Part shown: positions 23,097 to 31,469 of the stretch, piece by piece
Position numbering within the stretch: position 1 is the first letter of the stretch
How the letters are laid out: every line of letters begins with the position of its first letter
NCBI GenBank assembly: GCA_023434145.1
Contig: JAEYTI010000005.1
Span: 1 to 33,292, forward strand
DNA: 33,292 bases
Direction of reading: 5' to 3'
DNA from: Chloroflexota bacterium
Lineage (GTDB): Bacteria; Chloroflexota; Anaerolineae; Anaerolineales; Anaerolineaceae
The notes under the pieces: generated by a model
The model's database searches: none
Seen by the model: only the letters and a program-made list of their open reading frames with translations
What the model was told of the DNA's origin: nothing
Program-made: the position numbers and the translations under genes

Positions 23097-23804
23097 TCAT
23101 GGCCTCTGCTTCAGGGCTTCGCCCCATGAGTCGGGCAGTGTTTCCATGCCCATGTAGAACGGCTCAACCACCTGGCGCAGGCCCCAGAATGGCTCGTGCA
23201 GCTCGGTCTGGCTGAGCGGGATATTCACATCAACCATCAGGTTCACCGGGATCTGCTGATCCACCGGCACCACCAGGTTGATCGGGATCTGTTGATCTAC
23301 AGGAACGATCAGGTTCAACTGCACCGGGAGCTGGGTCCCGGCAGGCAGTGTAATATTGGCGTTAGCACGATCGATATAGAGTGGCCCGGCTTGCAGGTTG
23401 TAGATCGTTGCATTGCCGATAGATGTATCCTGCGTCAGCGTCACGACCGTGGCTGTGTTGAGCGGCAGATCAAACTGCGCCGGCACGCTGGTATTCAATA
23501 TAACGTCGAACTTCGCCGGAACGGTAGTGTTGACTGGTATTTGCGCTTTGATCGATGCCTGGTCCATTTGGACAAAGCTGTTGTACAATCCGCCCAGAAC
23601 CTGGTCCTGCACCAGATTTTTCAGGTCAAACATGTATCGCCCAAGGACGATCAGGACGATGATCAAAATGACGTTCACCGATAAGGACACCACACTGGCA
23701 ATGGTCCAAAAAGCAGGGCCAACTTTTCCCGGCCAGGTGAAGCGGCGCTGCGGGGCGTGGGAGAGATCGGCCTGTGGTTGGGGGGTAGCATCTTCGTACG
23801 GCAT
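23097..23804 (-). CDS. Membrane-anchored protein with repeated beta-type segments, unknown function
   Basis: This 235-residue protein has a Pro/Gln-rich N-terminal 28 residues, one strong transmembrane helix (about 33-55, VVSLSVNVILIIVLIVLGRY), a short amphipathic helix and then an outer region of repeated units. The repeats read IPVNTTVPAKFDVILNT, VPAQFDLPLNT and then the near-identical pair VPVDQQIPINL / VPVDQQIPVNL. I recognise no family. Orientation with the repeat region outside is inferred from Lys/Arg placement. ATG at 23804 has GAGAGGA eight bases upstream. It is immediately upstream of the M16 operon (27 bp) and could be part of it. Confidence 0.75.
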   Translation of the reverse strand: MPYEDATPQPQADLSHAPQRRFTWPGKVGPAFWTIASVVSLSVNVILIIVLIVLGRYMFDLKNLVQDQVLGGLYNSFVQMDQASIKAQIPVNTTVPAKFDVILNTSVPAQFDLPLNTATVVTLTQDTSIGNATIYNLQAGPLYIDRANANITLPAGTQLPVQLNLIVPVDQQIPINLVVPVDQQIPVNLMVDVNIPLSQTELHEPFWGLRQVVEPFYMGMETLPDSWGEALKQRP

Positions 23805-23871
23805 AATGAATTTCCTCTCGAACCTTGCGGTTCACTATAGCATAATGTATCGTTTTTGGCTAATTAATCTG

Positions 23872-23877
23872 TATAAT
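23872..23877 (+). promoter_or_regulatory. -10 element before the ferredoxin reductase gene
   Basis: TATAAT at 23872-23877 is perfect, but I see no strong -35 at 16-18 bases upstream. It places the transcript start near 23884, which rules out an in-frame ATG at 23876 as the start codon if this promoter is used. Confidence 0.5.
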
Positions 23878-23932
23878 GGTTGTTGGTCTTTCGGCAGGTA
23901 TGAAAGCATCGGGTGATAGAAATGGAGGGTCT

Positions 23933-25336
23933 GTGAGCTACGATGGTAAAAACCGGCAAGACGCAGCACAACCTGCGGGGGACAGCAATGTAGAGAGCCG
24001 GCGCTATGCCGCGGTTGTTGGGGCCGGCCCTGCCGGGCTGTTTGCTGCTCGCGAACTGGCCGAGCGCGGCGTGCAGGTGGTAATCTTCAACCGCGATATT
24101 AAACCCGGGGGCCTGGCCGAATACGGCATTTACCCCAATAAACTTCGTATGAAGGAGGGGCTGCGCAACCAATTTCGGCAGATCCTCAATCACAGCGGTA
24201 TCGATTACTTTGGTAACGTGCTGGTCGGAACGCATGGTGACCTGACGCTTGCAGACCTGCGCGGCCTGGGATTCCACGCCATGCTGGTGACGGTCGGTGC
24301 GCAGAGCACGAAACGCCTGGGCATCTCTGGAGAAGAACTTGCGGGTGTTTATCATGCAAAGGATATCGTTTACCATTATAACGTACTACCTCCCTTTTCA
24401 GAGACCACCTATCAAATCGGTAAGCGTGTAGCCGTTGTTGGCGTTGGGAACGTGATGATGGATGTCGCGCACTGGCTGATCGAAGAAGCTGGTGTGGATG
24501 AAGTAATGGCCGTTGCAAGACGCGGACCAGCCGAAGTGAAGTTTGACCGCAAAGAACTGGAATCGGTCGCCGGTTACATCGATATGTCTGCGCTGGAGCG
24601 AGAACTGGAGCGCGTGCGTCCGGTGATGGAAGCCATTGGGCAAACGCCAGATGCCCTGCGCACGATGATCACGGAGGCACAGAAGAAGGCCGCGCCCGCT
24701 AAAGCGTGTGGCAAGTTCTGGATGCGCTTCCTTTCCTCCCCCGCGCAGATCATCGGAGATGCGAATGGCAGCGCGGTGGGGTTGGAAGTGGAAGAGAACA
24801 CCCTGCTGCTAACCGAAGATGGTGAGAGCAAGGCAAAGGGAACCGGAGTGCGCACGCAGATCCCGGTGGATACCATCATTTTTGCCATTGGCGATGTGGT
24901 AGACCCGGCCCTGGGGCTGCCGGTGGAGTGGGGCGCTTTCGTCAATGCGCCACAGCCGCGCTACCCGGTGGAAGGCAACAGCTACGAGGTGTTTGATCCG
25001 CTGACCGGGCAGGCCGTCCCTGATATCTTTCTGGCCGGATGGGCACGCAAGCCCTCGGTGGGGCTGGTGGGTGTGGCTCGTAAAGACGCGGTCAACGCCG
25101 CCCAGGCAGTGGTGGAATACCTGGAGACGGTAGAAGCCTCTCCTGATGACATAATTGAGCGCGTGCGCAGCCGGCTGGCAGCATTGAATCACCCTGTGGT
25201 GGAAAAATCCGCGCTGGCGCGCCTGGATACGCTGGAACGTGAACGGGCCAGTTCATTGAACCTGGATGGGTTCAAGTTCGGTTCCAACCGCGAGATGCTT
25301 GAGGTGCTGGGGTACTTCGAGCAGGAACAGAAGTAG
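23933..25336 (+). CDS. Adrenodoxin-reductase-like ferredoxin-NADP+ reductase (FAD protein)
   Basis: This FAD/NAD(P)H oxidoreductase has the FAD-binding AAVVGAGPAGLFAARELAER, the adrenodoxin-reductase type GLAEYGIYPNKLRMKEGLRN block, the NADP-binding VAVVGVGNVMMDVAHWL and ARRGPAEVKFDRKEL (typical of the FprA family), and a C-terminal flavin block FLAGWARKPSVGLVGVARKD. It transfers electrons between NADPH and ferredoxin or a similar carrier. The start is uncertain: GTG 23933 has GGAGGG directly upstream, ATG 23900 is an alternative, and ATG 23876 overlaps the -10. It is divergent from the membrane-protein gene and ends in a long hairpin. Confidence 0.88.
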   Translation: MSYDGKNRQDAAQPAGDSNVESRRYAAVVGAGPAGLFAARELAERGVQVVIFNRDIKPGGLAEYGIYPNKLRMKEGLRNQFRQILNHSGIDYFGNVLVGTHGDLTLADLRGLGFHAMLVTVGAQSTKRLGISGEELAGVYHAKDIVYHYNVLPPFSETTYQIGKRVAVVGVGNVMMDVAHWLIEEAGVDEVMAVARRGPAEVKFDRKELESVAGYIDMSALERELERVRPVMEAIGQTPDALRTMITEAQKKAAPAKACGKFWMRFLSSPAQIIGDANGSAVGLEVEENTLLLTEDGESKAKGTGVRTQIPVDTIIFAIGDVVDPALGLPVEWGAFVNAPQPRYPVEGNSYEVFDPLTGQAVPDIFLAGWARKPSVGLVGVARKDAVNAAQAVVEYLETVEASPDDIIERVRSRLAALNHPVVEKSALARLDTLERERASSLNLDGFKFGSNREMLEVLGYFEQEQK

Positions 25337-25343
25337 TCAGGGA

Positions 25344-25405
25344 ACATGGGATTGTGGATTTCACCGGTAAAACGCAGTTTACCGGTGAAATCCACAATCC
25401 CATGT
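25344..25405. terminator. 28-bp-arm hairpin between convergent genes
   Basis: Arms 25344-25371 and 25378-25405 pair perfectly over 28 bp (ACATGGGATTGTGGATTTCA start) with a six-base loop. It starts 7 bp after the ferredoxin reductase stop and ends 1 bp before the stop codon of the convergent membrane-protein gene. It probably terminates both transcripts. Confidence 0.75.
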
Positions 25406-25406
25406 C

Positions 25407-25937
25407 TTACTCTCCCAATCGGGTAGCGCGTTTCTCGTTTTGGCGATAGGGCAGCAGCAATAAAAAGCCCAGGCCGATTACCGCCATGCCGATCTCGACA
25501 CCCCGCGCCTGCCAGCGCCCAAAGAAGGTAAGCTCGGGTAGTGGGTGGCTGCCAAAGCCAAAGATATCGGCCATCCCGGCGAACACGGCAATTACATAGC
25601 CTGTGGCGACCAGCCGCAGGCCAATATCAGCGGAGATGCTGGTGGGCTGCTCGCGCCACAGCGAGGTAAGGCTGATGTACCCGCCGATGCAGATGATCGC
25701 CAGGCCGACAAGGAACACGGCGATCTGCACAAAGCCGATCACCGGGCTGCGATCTATGCCGAACAGGCTGGGCCGCGCGCCAATCAAGAAGACTAGAAAA
25801 CCAAATAGCGTTGTTACAAGGCCCGCGCGCGAGCGGCGGCGCCAGTAGCGCACCGGGCGAGTGGGCGTTTCCACCTGGGGGGCAGGGGGTTGGGGAGTAT
25901 CTGTAGCGGGTGCCGCGGGTGTCTGCTCATCGGTCAT
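25407..25937 (-). CDS. Four-helix membrane protein, unknown function
   Basis: This 176-residue protein has a cytoplasmic Pro/Thr-rich N-terminus (about 1-36) and four predicted membrane helices, including AGLVTTLFGFLVFLIGARPS, FVQIAVFLVGLAIICIGGYI, LVATGYVIAVFAGMADIFGF and IGMAVIGLGFLLLLPY. I recognise no family. Its ATG overlaps the dipeptidase stop codon by 4 bp (ATGA), so it is coupled to that gene and is last in the operon. Confidence 0.75.
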   Translation of the reverse strand: MTDEQTPAAPATDTPQPPAPQVETPTRPVRYWRRRSRAGLVTTLFGFLVFLIGARPSLFGIDRSPVIGFVQIAVFLVGLAIICIGGYISLTSLWREQPTSISADIGLRLVATGYVIAVFAGMADIFGFGSHPLPELTFFGRWQARGVEIGMAVIGLGFLLLLPYRQNEKRATRLGE

Positions 25938-27073
25938 GTTTCGGGCAGGGTCCTTTCGAGATGATTCTGCCAGTTCTTGCCGAAAATTCCGGCGATGCTT
26001 TCTTCAGTATACCCGTATTCGGCCAGAATGGGAGCCAGTTTTTGCAGGTCGGCGATGGTGTTGATCTCATGCGGTACAGCGGGCCAGCCATACCCTCCGT
26101 CGAAGTCTGTGCCAATGGCCGCATGGTTGGCGTCTCCGGCGATCTGGCAAATGTGGTCGATGTGGGCGGCAAGGTGGTGCAGGCTTACCGACTCGGGATC
26201 ATCTCCTTGTGCCCAATCCGTCCGTAGGAACTTGTTGAACGGTACCACGCCCATCGTGCCGCCTCGCTCCACCAAACGGCGGATCACGAGGTCGCTCAGG
26301 TGACGCTCAGATGCTCCGCGCAGCAAAGCACGGCAGTTGGCATGGCTGGCAATTACCGACCCGGCATAGCGGTCGAGCGCCTGCAAGGCAGATACCTCGT
26401 TCATGTGGCTGATATCGAGCGAAAAGCCCAGGTCACCCATCACATCCAGCAGTTCTAGCCCTTCACCGGTGAAATCGCCTGGTTGGTGCATGCTGCCGCA
26501 GAAGCGTGTACCGGCCCACACCGGCCCCGCGAGGCGCGCTCCCATTTCCCACCATTCTTCCATCTCCTCAGGAGCGCGCAGGCCTTCAACGCCTTCCATC
26601 AGCAGCACCAGCCCTACCGGGTGGGTAATAGCTTCACGCGCAGGCACCTCTTCATTACTTGCTGTGTTCTTCGGCGGCAAATACGCTGGCTCGCGTTCCC
26701 ATGGCTCCAGAATTTCGCGGAGATCGCGCTTGCTGCGGATCAACCGGAAGTGCTCTGGGTGCGCATCCGCCAGGCGGCGGTAGAAATTGAGCTGCCGCTC
26801 AGTTAGCTTGCGCCAATCGGCGGGGGTAAGGAAGGTTTCCGTATCCCATTCGCCTTCAGCATAGCGCTTAGGGGAGAGGAACAGGGTGGAGAAGATCACC
26901 GCCACCTGACCCCGCTGGTAATCAGGCCAGCCGAGCAAAGTGTGCCCGGTACGTTGTGGGATGGGTGTGTCGATTTCCAACGGACGTGTTTCAGCAGCGG
27001 ATCGTAAGTAGTCTCGCCCGTGGGTAAAGGCATTGTAGGCCAAATCCTGGTGTGCATCGATGATGAAGGGCAT
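25934..27073 (-). CDS. M19 membrane-dipeptidase family enzyme
   Basis: This 379-residue zinc dipeptidase has the M19 first motif IIDAHQDLAYNAF (His8, Asp10), the bridging Glu in LLMEGVEGLRAPEE, HxxH-type ligands in LDISHMNEVSALQALDRY and VIASHANCRAL, and a terminal GTDFDGGYG. No signal peptide is visible, so it is probably cytoplasmic despite the family name. I chose ATG 27073 because GGAGG lies four bases upstream and the protein then begins at the motif; a longer frame adds 44 unlikely residues. Coupled to the four-helix membrane protein. Confidence 0.9.
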   Translation of the reverse strand: MPFIIDAHQDLAYNAFTHGRDYLRSAAETRPLEIDTPIPQRTGHTLLGWPDYQRGQVAVIFSTLFLSPKRYAEGEWDTETFLTPADWRKLTERQLNFYRRLADAHPEHFRLIRSKRDLREILEPWEREPAYLPPKNTASNEEVPAREAITHPVGLVLLMEGVEGLRAPEEMEEWWEMGARLAGPVWAGTRFCGSMHQPGDFTGEGLELLDVMGDLGFSLDISHMNEVSALQALDRYAGSVIASHANCRALLRGASERHLSDLVIRRLVERGGTMGVVPFNKFLRTDWAQGDDPESVSLHHLAAHIDHICQIAGDANHAAIGTDFDGGYGWPAVPHEINTIADLQKLAPILAEYGYTEESIAGIFGKNWQNHLERTLPET

Positions 27074-27203
27074 CGAACCTCCCGAGAAGCATCGTCTTAT
27101 GTCTCGCGAATCGCCGCGAGCACTCTGTATTATACTTCGGCGTTGTATGCGGGCAGTCAATTCAGTCTTGATGGGGTGCGTTTCAGTTTCTTGGGTACTA
27201 TAC

Positions 27204-27238
27204 ATAAAGGCCGCCCATATGGCATGGGCGGCCTTTAT
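27204..27238 (-). terminator. Intrinsic terminator of the S1 gene
   Basis: Arms 27204-27218 and 27224-27238 (ATAAAGGCCGCCCAT) are perfect over 15 bp with a five-base loop, 19 bp beyond the S1 stop codon. On the minus strand the GC-rich stem is followed by TTTAT, a normal intrinsic terminator. Confidence 0.85.
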
Positions 27239-27256
27239 TATGATCTGTTGGTTTGG

Positions 27257-28783
27257 CTATTTGCCAGGTTCTTCGGTGCTGTCTGCTTCAGCGCCGGCAT
27301 CGGCGTCTGTTTCGGCGTCAGCGGTCGTTTCGGTTCCAGCGCCAGCATCGGCTTCTGTTTCGGGTTCAGTTTCTGCAGCAGTTTCGGTTTCAGCTTCAGC
27401 TTCGACTTCTGCGACAGCGTCAGTTTCGACCTCTGCTTCGGCTACAACTTCAGCCTGCGCTTCAGCGATAGCGGTATCTTCCTCGCTGCCCTCATCGACA
27501 CTGCTCTCAATCGTCTCATCTGTAGAGACGACCGGGGCTTCGTCACGAGCGGGCTCCTGGACATCATCGCTGCTGAGCAGGTTGTCCATCACGCCTTCCA
27601 ATGACTGCCAGTCGAGGTCCGCATACGCCTGGGAGTCAACCCGGCGCAGGCTCAGGCCGATGCGATGGTTCTCGGGATCGATCTTGATGATGCGCAGGGT
27701 CACATCGTCACCCTCGTGCAGCACCTCTTTGGGGTGCTCGATGCGCTTCTCGCTGATCTCGGAGATGTGGATCAGGCCTTCCATGTCCTCTTCCAGGCGG
27801 GCAAACGCGCCGAACTTGGTGAGGCGGGTAATCGTGGCCTGAATAAGCTGGCCGACCTGGTACTTGGCAACCCGCTGGTTCCAGGGGTCTTCCTGGAGCT
27901 GGCGGATCGAGAGGCCGATGCGCTTCTTCTCGCGGTCAATGCTGATGACGCGCACTTTCACTTCTTGCCCGACCTTCAGAACCTCGCTGGGGTGCTGGAT
28001 GCGATCCCAGGAGATTTCGGAGAGGTGAACCAGACCATCGGCGCCGTTGATGTTCACGAAAGCGCCAAAATCAGCCAGGCTGGTGACGCGTCCGGTGCGG
28101 GTCTCGCCCTCTTTTAGCTCGTCAATGACGCGCTCTTTGAGCGATTCGCGGGTTTCGGTGCTGGCAGCGCGCTCAGAAAGGATCAGGCGGCGGCGCTCGC
28201 GGTCCACTTCGATGACGACAATGTCAATCTCGTCGCCGACCATCTTGCTCCAGCGCTGCTCGGGGGTCTCCCCAGTCATGCCGGCGCGGCGCGAGAGGCT
28301 GATCTGCGAAGCGGGAACGAAACCGCGCAGTCCATCCAGCGGGACGATCAGGCCACCCTTGTTGTAGCCAATGATCGAGCTGTGATACGACTGCTTCGAT
28401 TTGAGCATGTCCTCGGCCTTCTGCCAGCTCACTTCTTCGCGAGCGCGCATATAGGAGAGAACCACATTGCCGTTCTGATCTTCCGGGTTCAGAATGAAAA
28501 CCGGAATTTCCTGGTTGACGGTGAAATCCGCCAACTCTTCGGAAGGGATAGCCTCTAGCTCTTTCCCACTGATAATACCCTCGGACTTGGTGCCGATGGA
28601 AACGAGGATTTGCGAGGGGCTAATGCTGGCAATAACACCCGTGCGGGTTTCTCCCTGCTGAGGGAAATCGAGGCTGAGCCCTTCATTCTCTAACAAAGAA
28701 GCCATGTTATTGTTGCTGTCAGCATTATTGTCAGTGTTCTCGGGCGTCACTCCCTGCTCAAGCTGAGCATCATTCTGGTCCAT
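27257..28783 (-). CDS. rpsA: 30S ribosomal protein S1 (four S1 domains, long acidic tail)
   Basis: This 508-residue protein has four S1 RNA-binding domains: GETRTGVIASISPSQILVSI near 43, a second around 130-205, GETRTGRVTSLADFGAFVNI near 221 and LIQATITRLTKFGAFARLEE near 307. A C-terminal tail of about 110 residues is almost entirely Ala, Glu, Thr and Asp, built from repeats such as EAEAETETAAETEPETEADA. S1 binds mRNA at the ribosome. A strong promoter (28820-28848) and a terminator frame it, so it is transcribed alone. The acidic tail is longer and more repetitive than in typical S1 proteins; I see no known motif in it. Confidence 0.93.
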   Translation of the reverse strand: MDQNDAQLEQGVTPENTDNNADSNNNMASLLENEGLSLDFPQQGETRTGVIASISPSQILVSIGTKSEGIISGKELEAIPSEELADFTVNQEIPVFILNPEDQNGNVVLSYMRAREEVSWQKAEDMLKSKQSYHSSIIGYNKGGLIVPLDGLRGFVPASQISLSRRAGMTGETPEQRWSKMVGDEIDIVVIEVDRERRRLILSERAASTETRESLKERVIDELKEGETRTGRVTSLADFGAFVNINGADGLVHLSEISWDRIQHPSEVLKVGQEVKVRVISIDREKKRIGLSIRQLQEDPWNQRVAKYQVGQLIQATITRLTKFGAFARLEEDMEGLIHISEISEKRIEHPKEVLHEGDDVTLRIIKIDPENHRIGLSLRRVDSQAYADLDWQSLEGVMDNLLSSDDVQEPARDEAPVVSTDETIESSVDEGSEEDTAIAEAQAEVVAEAEVETDAVAEVEAEAETETAAETEPETEADAGAGTETTADAETDADAGAEADSTEEPGK

Positions 28784-28819
28784 ACGTTCTTGTACTCCGG
28801 TGAATAAAGATTAAGACAC

Positions 28820-28848
28820 ATTATAAGAGGGAATCCAAATATTGGCAA
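28820..28848 (-). promoter_or_regulatory. Strong promoter of the S1 gene
   Basis: On the minus strand TTGCCA (28848-28843), 17 bases and TATAAT (28825-28820) form a near-consensus sigma-70 site about 36 bp before the ATG. The leader contains GGAGT about ten bases before the start codon. Confidence 0.8.
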
Positions 28849-28903
28849 CCCTTGCGAAAATTTAACCAGGAATTGTCAATATTTTGATTCCCGTAATACT
28901 GCC

Positions 28904-28924
28904 AAAAAACCAATTGCGAATTGG
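28904..28924 (-). terminator. Intrinsic terminator downstream of the YuiD-like gene
   Basis: On the minus strand the short hairpin CCAATTCGCAATTGG is followed by six T and lies 36 bp past the YuiD-like stop. A second small stem, ATTTGTC/GACAAAT (28933-28950), precedes it. Confidence 0.7.
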
Positions 28925-28959
28925 CGCAATTTATTTGTCTTTCGACAAATATTGAGGAA

Positions 28960-29427
28960 TTAGCGCCACGAGATGAAAAACAGTAAGGCCGTCCCAAGGC
29001 CCAGGGCCGTCCCTGCCAGTACCTGAGCGGGGGTATGGCCGATGACTTCTTTCAACTGTTTGTCAGAAATTGGATGACCGGTGAGGAATTCGTTGATGAG
29101 GATATTGATCTTCTCGGCATGGCGTCCGGCTTCGCGGCGTACGCCCGCGGCGTCGTAGATCACGATCATCGCCATGGCAAAGGCCAGCGCAAAAATGGGC
29201 GAGTCGAAGCCATAGAACAGCCCGATCGATAAGGTGATAGATGTGACCAGCGCTGAATGCGAGCTGGGCATACCCCCACTGCTGAACCACAAACCCCAGT
29301 TGAGCCTGCGGTACAGGATGTACTCAATCGGTACCTTCATGAACTGCGCCGTCCCCCATGCGAACAGGCCAATAAACAATACCGGGTTTCCAATAAGCTG
29401 CTGGATGGCAATGGTTTCGCTGTACAT
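28960..29427 (-). CDS. Divergent PAP2 family membrane protein (YuiD-like)
   Basis: This protein of about 155 residues belongs to the divergent PAP2/YuiD (DUF212) family, related to acid phosphatases and vanadium haloperoxidases. It has GGMPSSHSALVTSITLSIGL, YDAAGVRREAGRHAE and IGHTPAQVLAGTALGLG, together with four or five hydrophobic segments. The substrate is unknown. I favour ATG 29427 (MYSETIAIQQL); a GTG at 29463 would overlap the end of xseB by 16 bp with no ribosome site at a usable distance. It is last in the xseA-xseB operon. Confidence 0.87.
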   Translation of the reverse strand: MYSETIAIQQLIGNPVLFIGLFAWGTAQFMKVPIEYILYRRLNWGLWFSSGGMPSSHSALVTSITLSIGLFYGFDSPIFALAFAMAMIVIYDAAGVRREAGRHAEKINILINEFLTGHPISDKQLKEVIGHTPAQVLAGTALGLGTALLFFISWR

Positions 29428-29447
29428 TCCAATAAACCGCCGTCCTT

Positions 29448-29681
29448 TTACTGGTCGCTCCACTCCTGTGCGGATGCGTCTTCTTCGATGCCAATCTGGC
29501 GAATGCGCAGCTCGGCTTTGTCGAGTAGGGTGGCGCAGTACTGGGCCAGCGCGCGCCCGCGCTCAAACAGCGCCATCGCCTCCTCTAAGGATTTCTGGTT
29601 GGCTTCCAGGCTGTCGACTATTTCCGCCAGCTCAGCATACGCCTGTTCGTAAGTGAGCGTACTTGAGGCAAAGGATTCCAT
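29448..29681 (-). CDS. xseB: Exodeoxyribonuclease VII small subunit
   Basis: This 77-residue protein has the XseB helical core TYEQAYAELAEIVDSLEANQ and SLEEAMALFERGRALAQYCA. It combines with XseA to form the single-strand DNA nuclease exonuclease VII. Its start overlaps the xseA stop by one base (TAATG), so the two are coupled. The size is normal. Confidence 0.93.
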   Translation of the reverse strand: MESFASSTLTYEQAYAELAEIVDSLEANQKSLEEAMALFERGRALAQYCATLLDKAELRIRQIGIEEDASAQEWSDQ

Positions 29682-30937
29682 TAAGTGTTCTCCTGTTTTT
29701 CGGCTGTTCCGGGGGGCTGTGCATTCACCTGTTCAACGCGGACGTCCAGGCTGCCACCCACCAGCCGCACGGTCAATGGATCGCCTGCCTGTGCCTGCCC
29801 GGCGCTGCGCACCAAACCGCCATCCGGGCGCTCGACCAGCGCAAACCCGCGCTGAAGAATCGCTGCCGGATTGAGCGCAGAGAGGCGGCTCTGCAAGCCG
29901 CCCAGGTGCGCCCGGTGAAGCTGCACGGTATGGCTGAGGCCGCGCAGCGCCCGCGCTTGCAGGGTGTCGAGTGCCTGTCGTTCATTTTGAATGCGGCGGT
30001 CCGGCGAGCTGCGGTCCAGTCGCCAGACCATCGACTCGAGTTCGACCCTATTGCGCTCGATGTGTGCGATCATGGCATCATCCAGGCGCTCGCGCATTCC
30101 TTGCAGGTCAGCGATCAGATCGGCCCGGTTTGGAGTTGCCATCACCGCTGCGCCGGTGGGAGTGGGAGCGCGCATATCGGAGACAAAGTCGCATAAGGTA
30201 AAGTCGGTCTCGTGCCCAATTCCGGTGATCACCGGGATCGGGGATGCCGCGACGGCTCGCACCACGCGCTCGTCGTTAAATGCCCACAGGTCTTCCAGCG
30301 AGCCGCCGCCGCGCGCCAGGATAATTACATCTGGCTGCATGTGCTCGCACAGGTGTCTGAGCGCCTTCACGATCTCCGGCGGGGCAGCATCGCCCTGCAC
30401 GGCGCACGGCGAGAGCACCACTTCCACCAGCGGGTAGCGCGAGCGCAGCGTGTTGATCATATCCTGCAAGGCCGCCCCGGTCGGCGAGGTGACAATGCCG
30501 ATGCGGGTGGGGCGGGCGGGCAGTGGGCGCTTGCGTTCTTCATCAAACAGCCCTTCGGCTTCCAAAGCGGCTTTCAGGCGCATGAACTGCGCGTACAGCA
30601 GCCCTTCACCTGCCGGGCGGACGCCATCCACATACAGTTGGTACTGCCCATCGCGTTCGTACAGGCTGATCGCTCCGTGCGCTTCAATTGCCATACCGTT
30701 TTGCATGGCAAAGCGGATGCGCATGGCCGCATTGCGCCAGATGACGCACTTGAGCGCCGCGGTGCCGTCTTTGAGCGTAAAGTACAGGTGCCCCGAGCTG
30801 GGCCGCGAGAAGTTGGAGATCTCACCCTGCACCCAAACGTCCTGCAAAACCTCGTCGTTTTCCAGCAGATCACGCAGGTAGTGGGTCAGATCCGTCACCG
30901 AGAGCGATGGAGCCTGAAATAGGGACATTTGACTCAT
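29681..30937 (-). CDS. xseA: Exodeoxyribonuclease VII large subunit
   Basis: This 418-residue catalytic subunit starts with an OB-fold (DVWVQGEISNFSRPSSGHLY) and contains RIGIVTSPTGAALQDMINTL, VIILARGGGSLEDLWAFNDE and PVITGIGHETDFTLCDFVSD. A long helical region (about 280-350) precedes the C-terminus NPAAILQRGFALVERPDG. It degrades single-stranded DNA from both ends with XseB. The ATG at 30937 begins MSQMSLFQ; Met4 is another possible start. First of three co-directional genes. Confidence 0.94.
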   Translation of the reverse strand: MSQMSLFQAPSLSVTDLTHYLRDLLENDEVLQDVWVQGEISNFSRPSSGHLYFTLKDGTAALKCVIWRNAAMRIRFAMQNGMAIEAHGAISLYERDGQYQLYVDGVRPAGEGLLYAQFMRLKAALEAEGLFDEERKRPLPARPTRIGIVTSPTGAALQDMINTLRSRYPLVEVVLSPCAVQGDAAPPEIVKALRHLCEHMQPDVIILARGGGSLEDLWAFNDERVVRAVAASPIPVITGIGHETDFTLCDFVSDMRAPTPTGAAVMATPNRADLIADLQGMRERLDDAMIAHIERNRVELESMVWRLDRSSPDRRIQNERQALDTLQARALRGLSHTVQLHRAHLGGLQSRLSALNPAAILQRGFALVERPDGGLVRSAGQAQAGDPLTVRLVGGSLDVRVEQVNAQPPGTAEKQENT

Positions 30938-30996
30938 GGTGTACTGAATCTACCGCGCTTGTTAGAACCTGTCAACAAACAAATGTGAAAAATGCG

Positions 30997-31458
30997 TTAT
31001 ATGCGTTTGACCATCACCGCAAGGCGCTCGGGCCACCGAAACAAACGGCGGAAAAAACGGTGTCCGCTTACCAGCAGTCGATAGTAGCGCGGCATTTCCC
31101 CAAGCTCAAGCGTTTCGAAGCCAAAGCGGCGGTAAAACGACACCCGAGAATCGACGCAGGTTAAATAGAGTGGGGGCAGGTGCTCTTCGAGCAGCCACCG
31201 CACTACTGTGCTGCCGATTCCCTGTCCCTGCAGCCTGGGCTGTACGGCAATGGACGCCAGCTCGCGCGAGCCATCAAAATGCGGCTTTACTTGCCCGCAC
31301 CCGGCAAGCCTGCCCTGTTCGTCGATCGCCACCACAAACCGTCGCCAATCCAGCCCAACCGGGTTGATGCCCACCTGCCAGATCAATTCGCGAATGGCGC
31401 GGGAGTCGGATTGGGTCGCGGAGCGGAGGGTGTAACTGGACATTGAATTTGGTATCAT
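30997..31458 (-). CDS. GNAT family N-acetyltransferase
   Basis: This protein of 148-153 residues has a GNAT fold. The acetyl-CoA loop is LASIAVQPRLQGQGIGSTVV (Q-x-x-G-x-G), and FYRRFGFETLELGEMPRYY forms the closing strand. The substrate cannot be told; the protein is a small stand-alone acetyltransferase. Two ATG codons (31458 and 31443) are candidates and neither has a convincing Shine-Dalgarno. The MITE-like element at 31470-31656 begins just 12 bp upstream, so it may supply the promoter region. Confidence 0.85.
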   Translation of the reverse strand: MIPNSMSSYTLRSATQSDSRAIRELIWQVGINPVGLDWRRFVVAIDEQGRLAGCGQVKPHFDGSRELASIAVQPRLQGQGIGSTVVRWLLEEHLPPLYLTCVDSRVSFYRRFGFETLELGEMPRYYRLLVSGHRFFRRLFRWPERLAVMVKRI

Positions 31459-31469
31459 CGATTATTCAT

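Noticed and set aside
23876..23932. ATG at 23876 as start of the ferredoxin reductase
   Set aside because: It overlaps the TATAAT at 23872-23877; GTG 23933 or ATG 23900 lie downstream of the predicted transcript start.
27253..27471. Plus-strand open frames rich in Arg, Gln, Leu and Ser opposite the S1 gene tail
   Set aside because: These are by-products of the repetitive GAG/GCT-type codons of the S1 acidic tail on the other strand.
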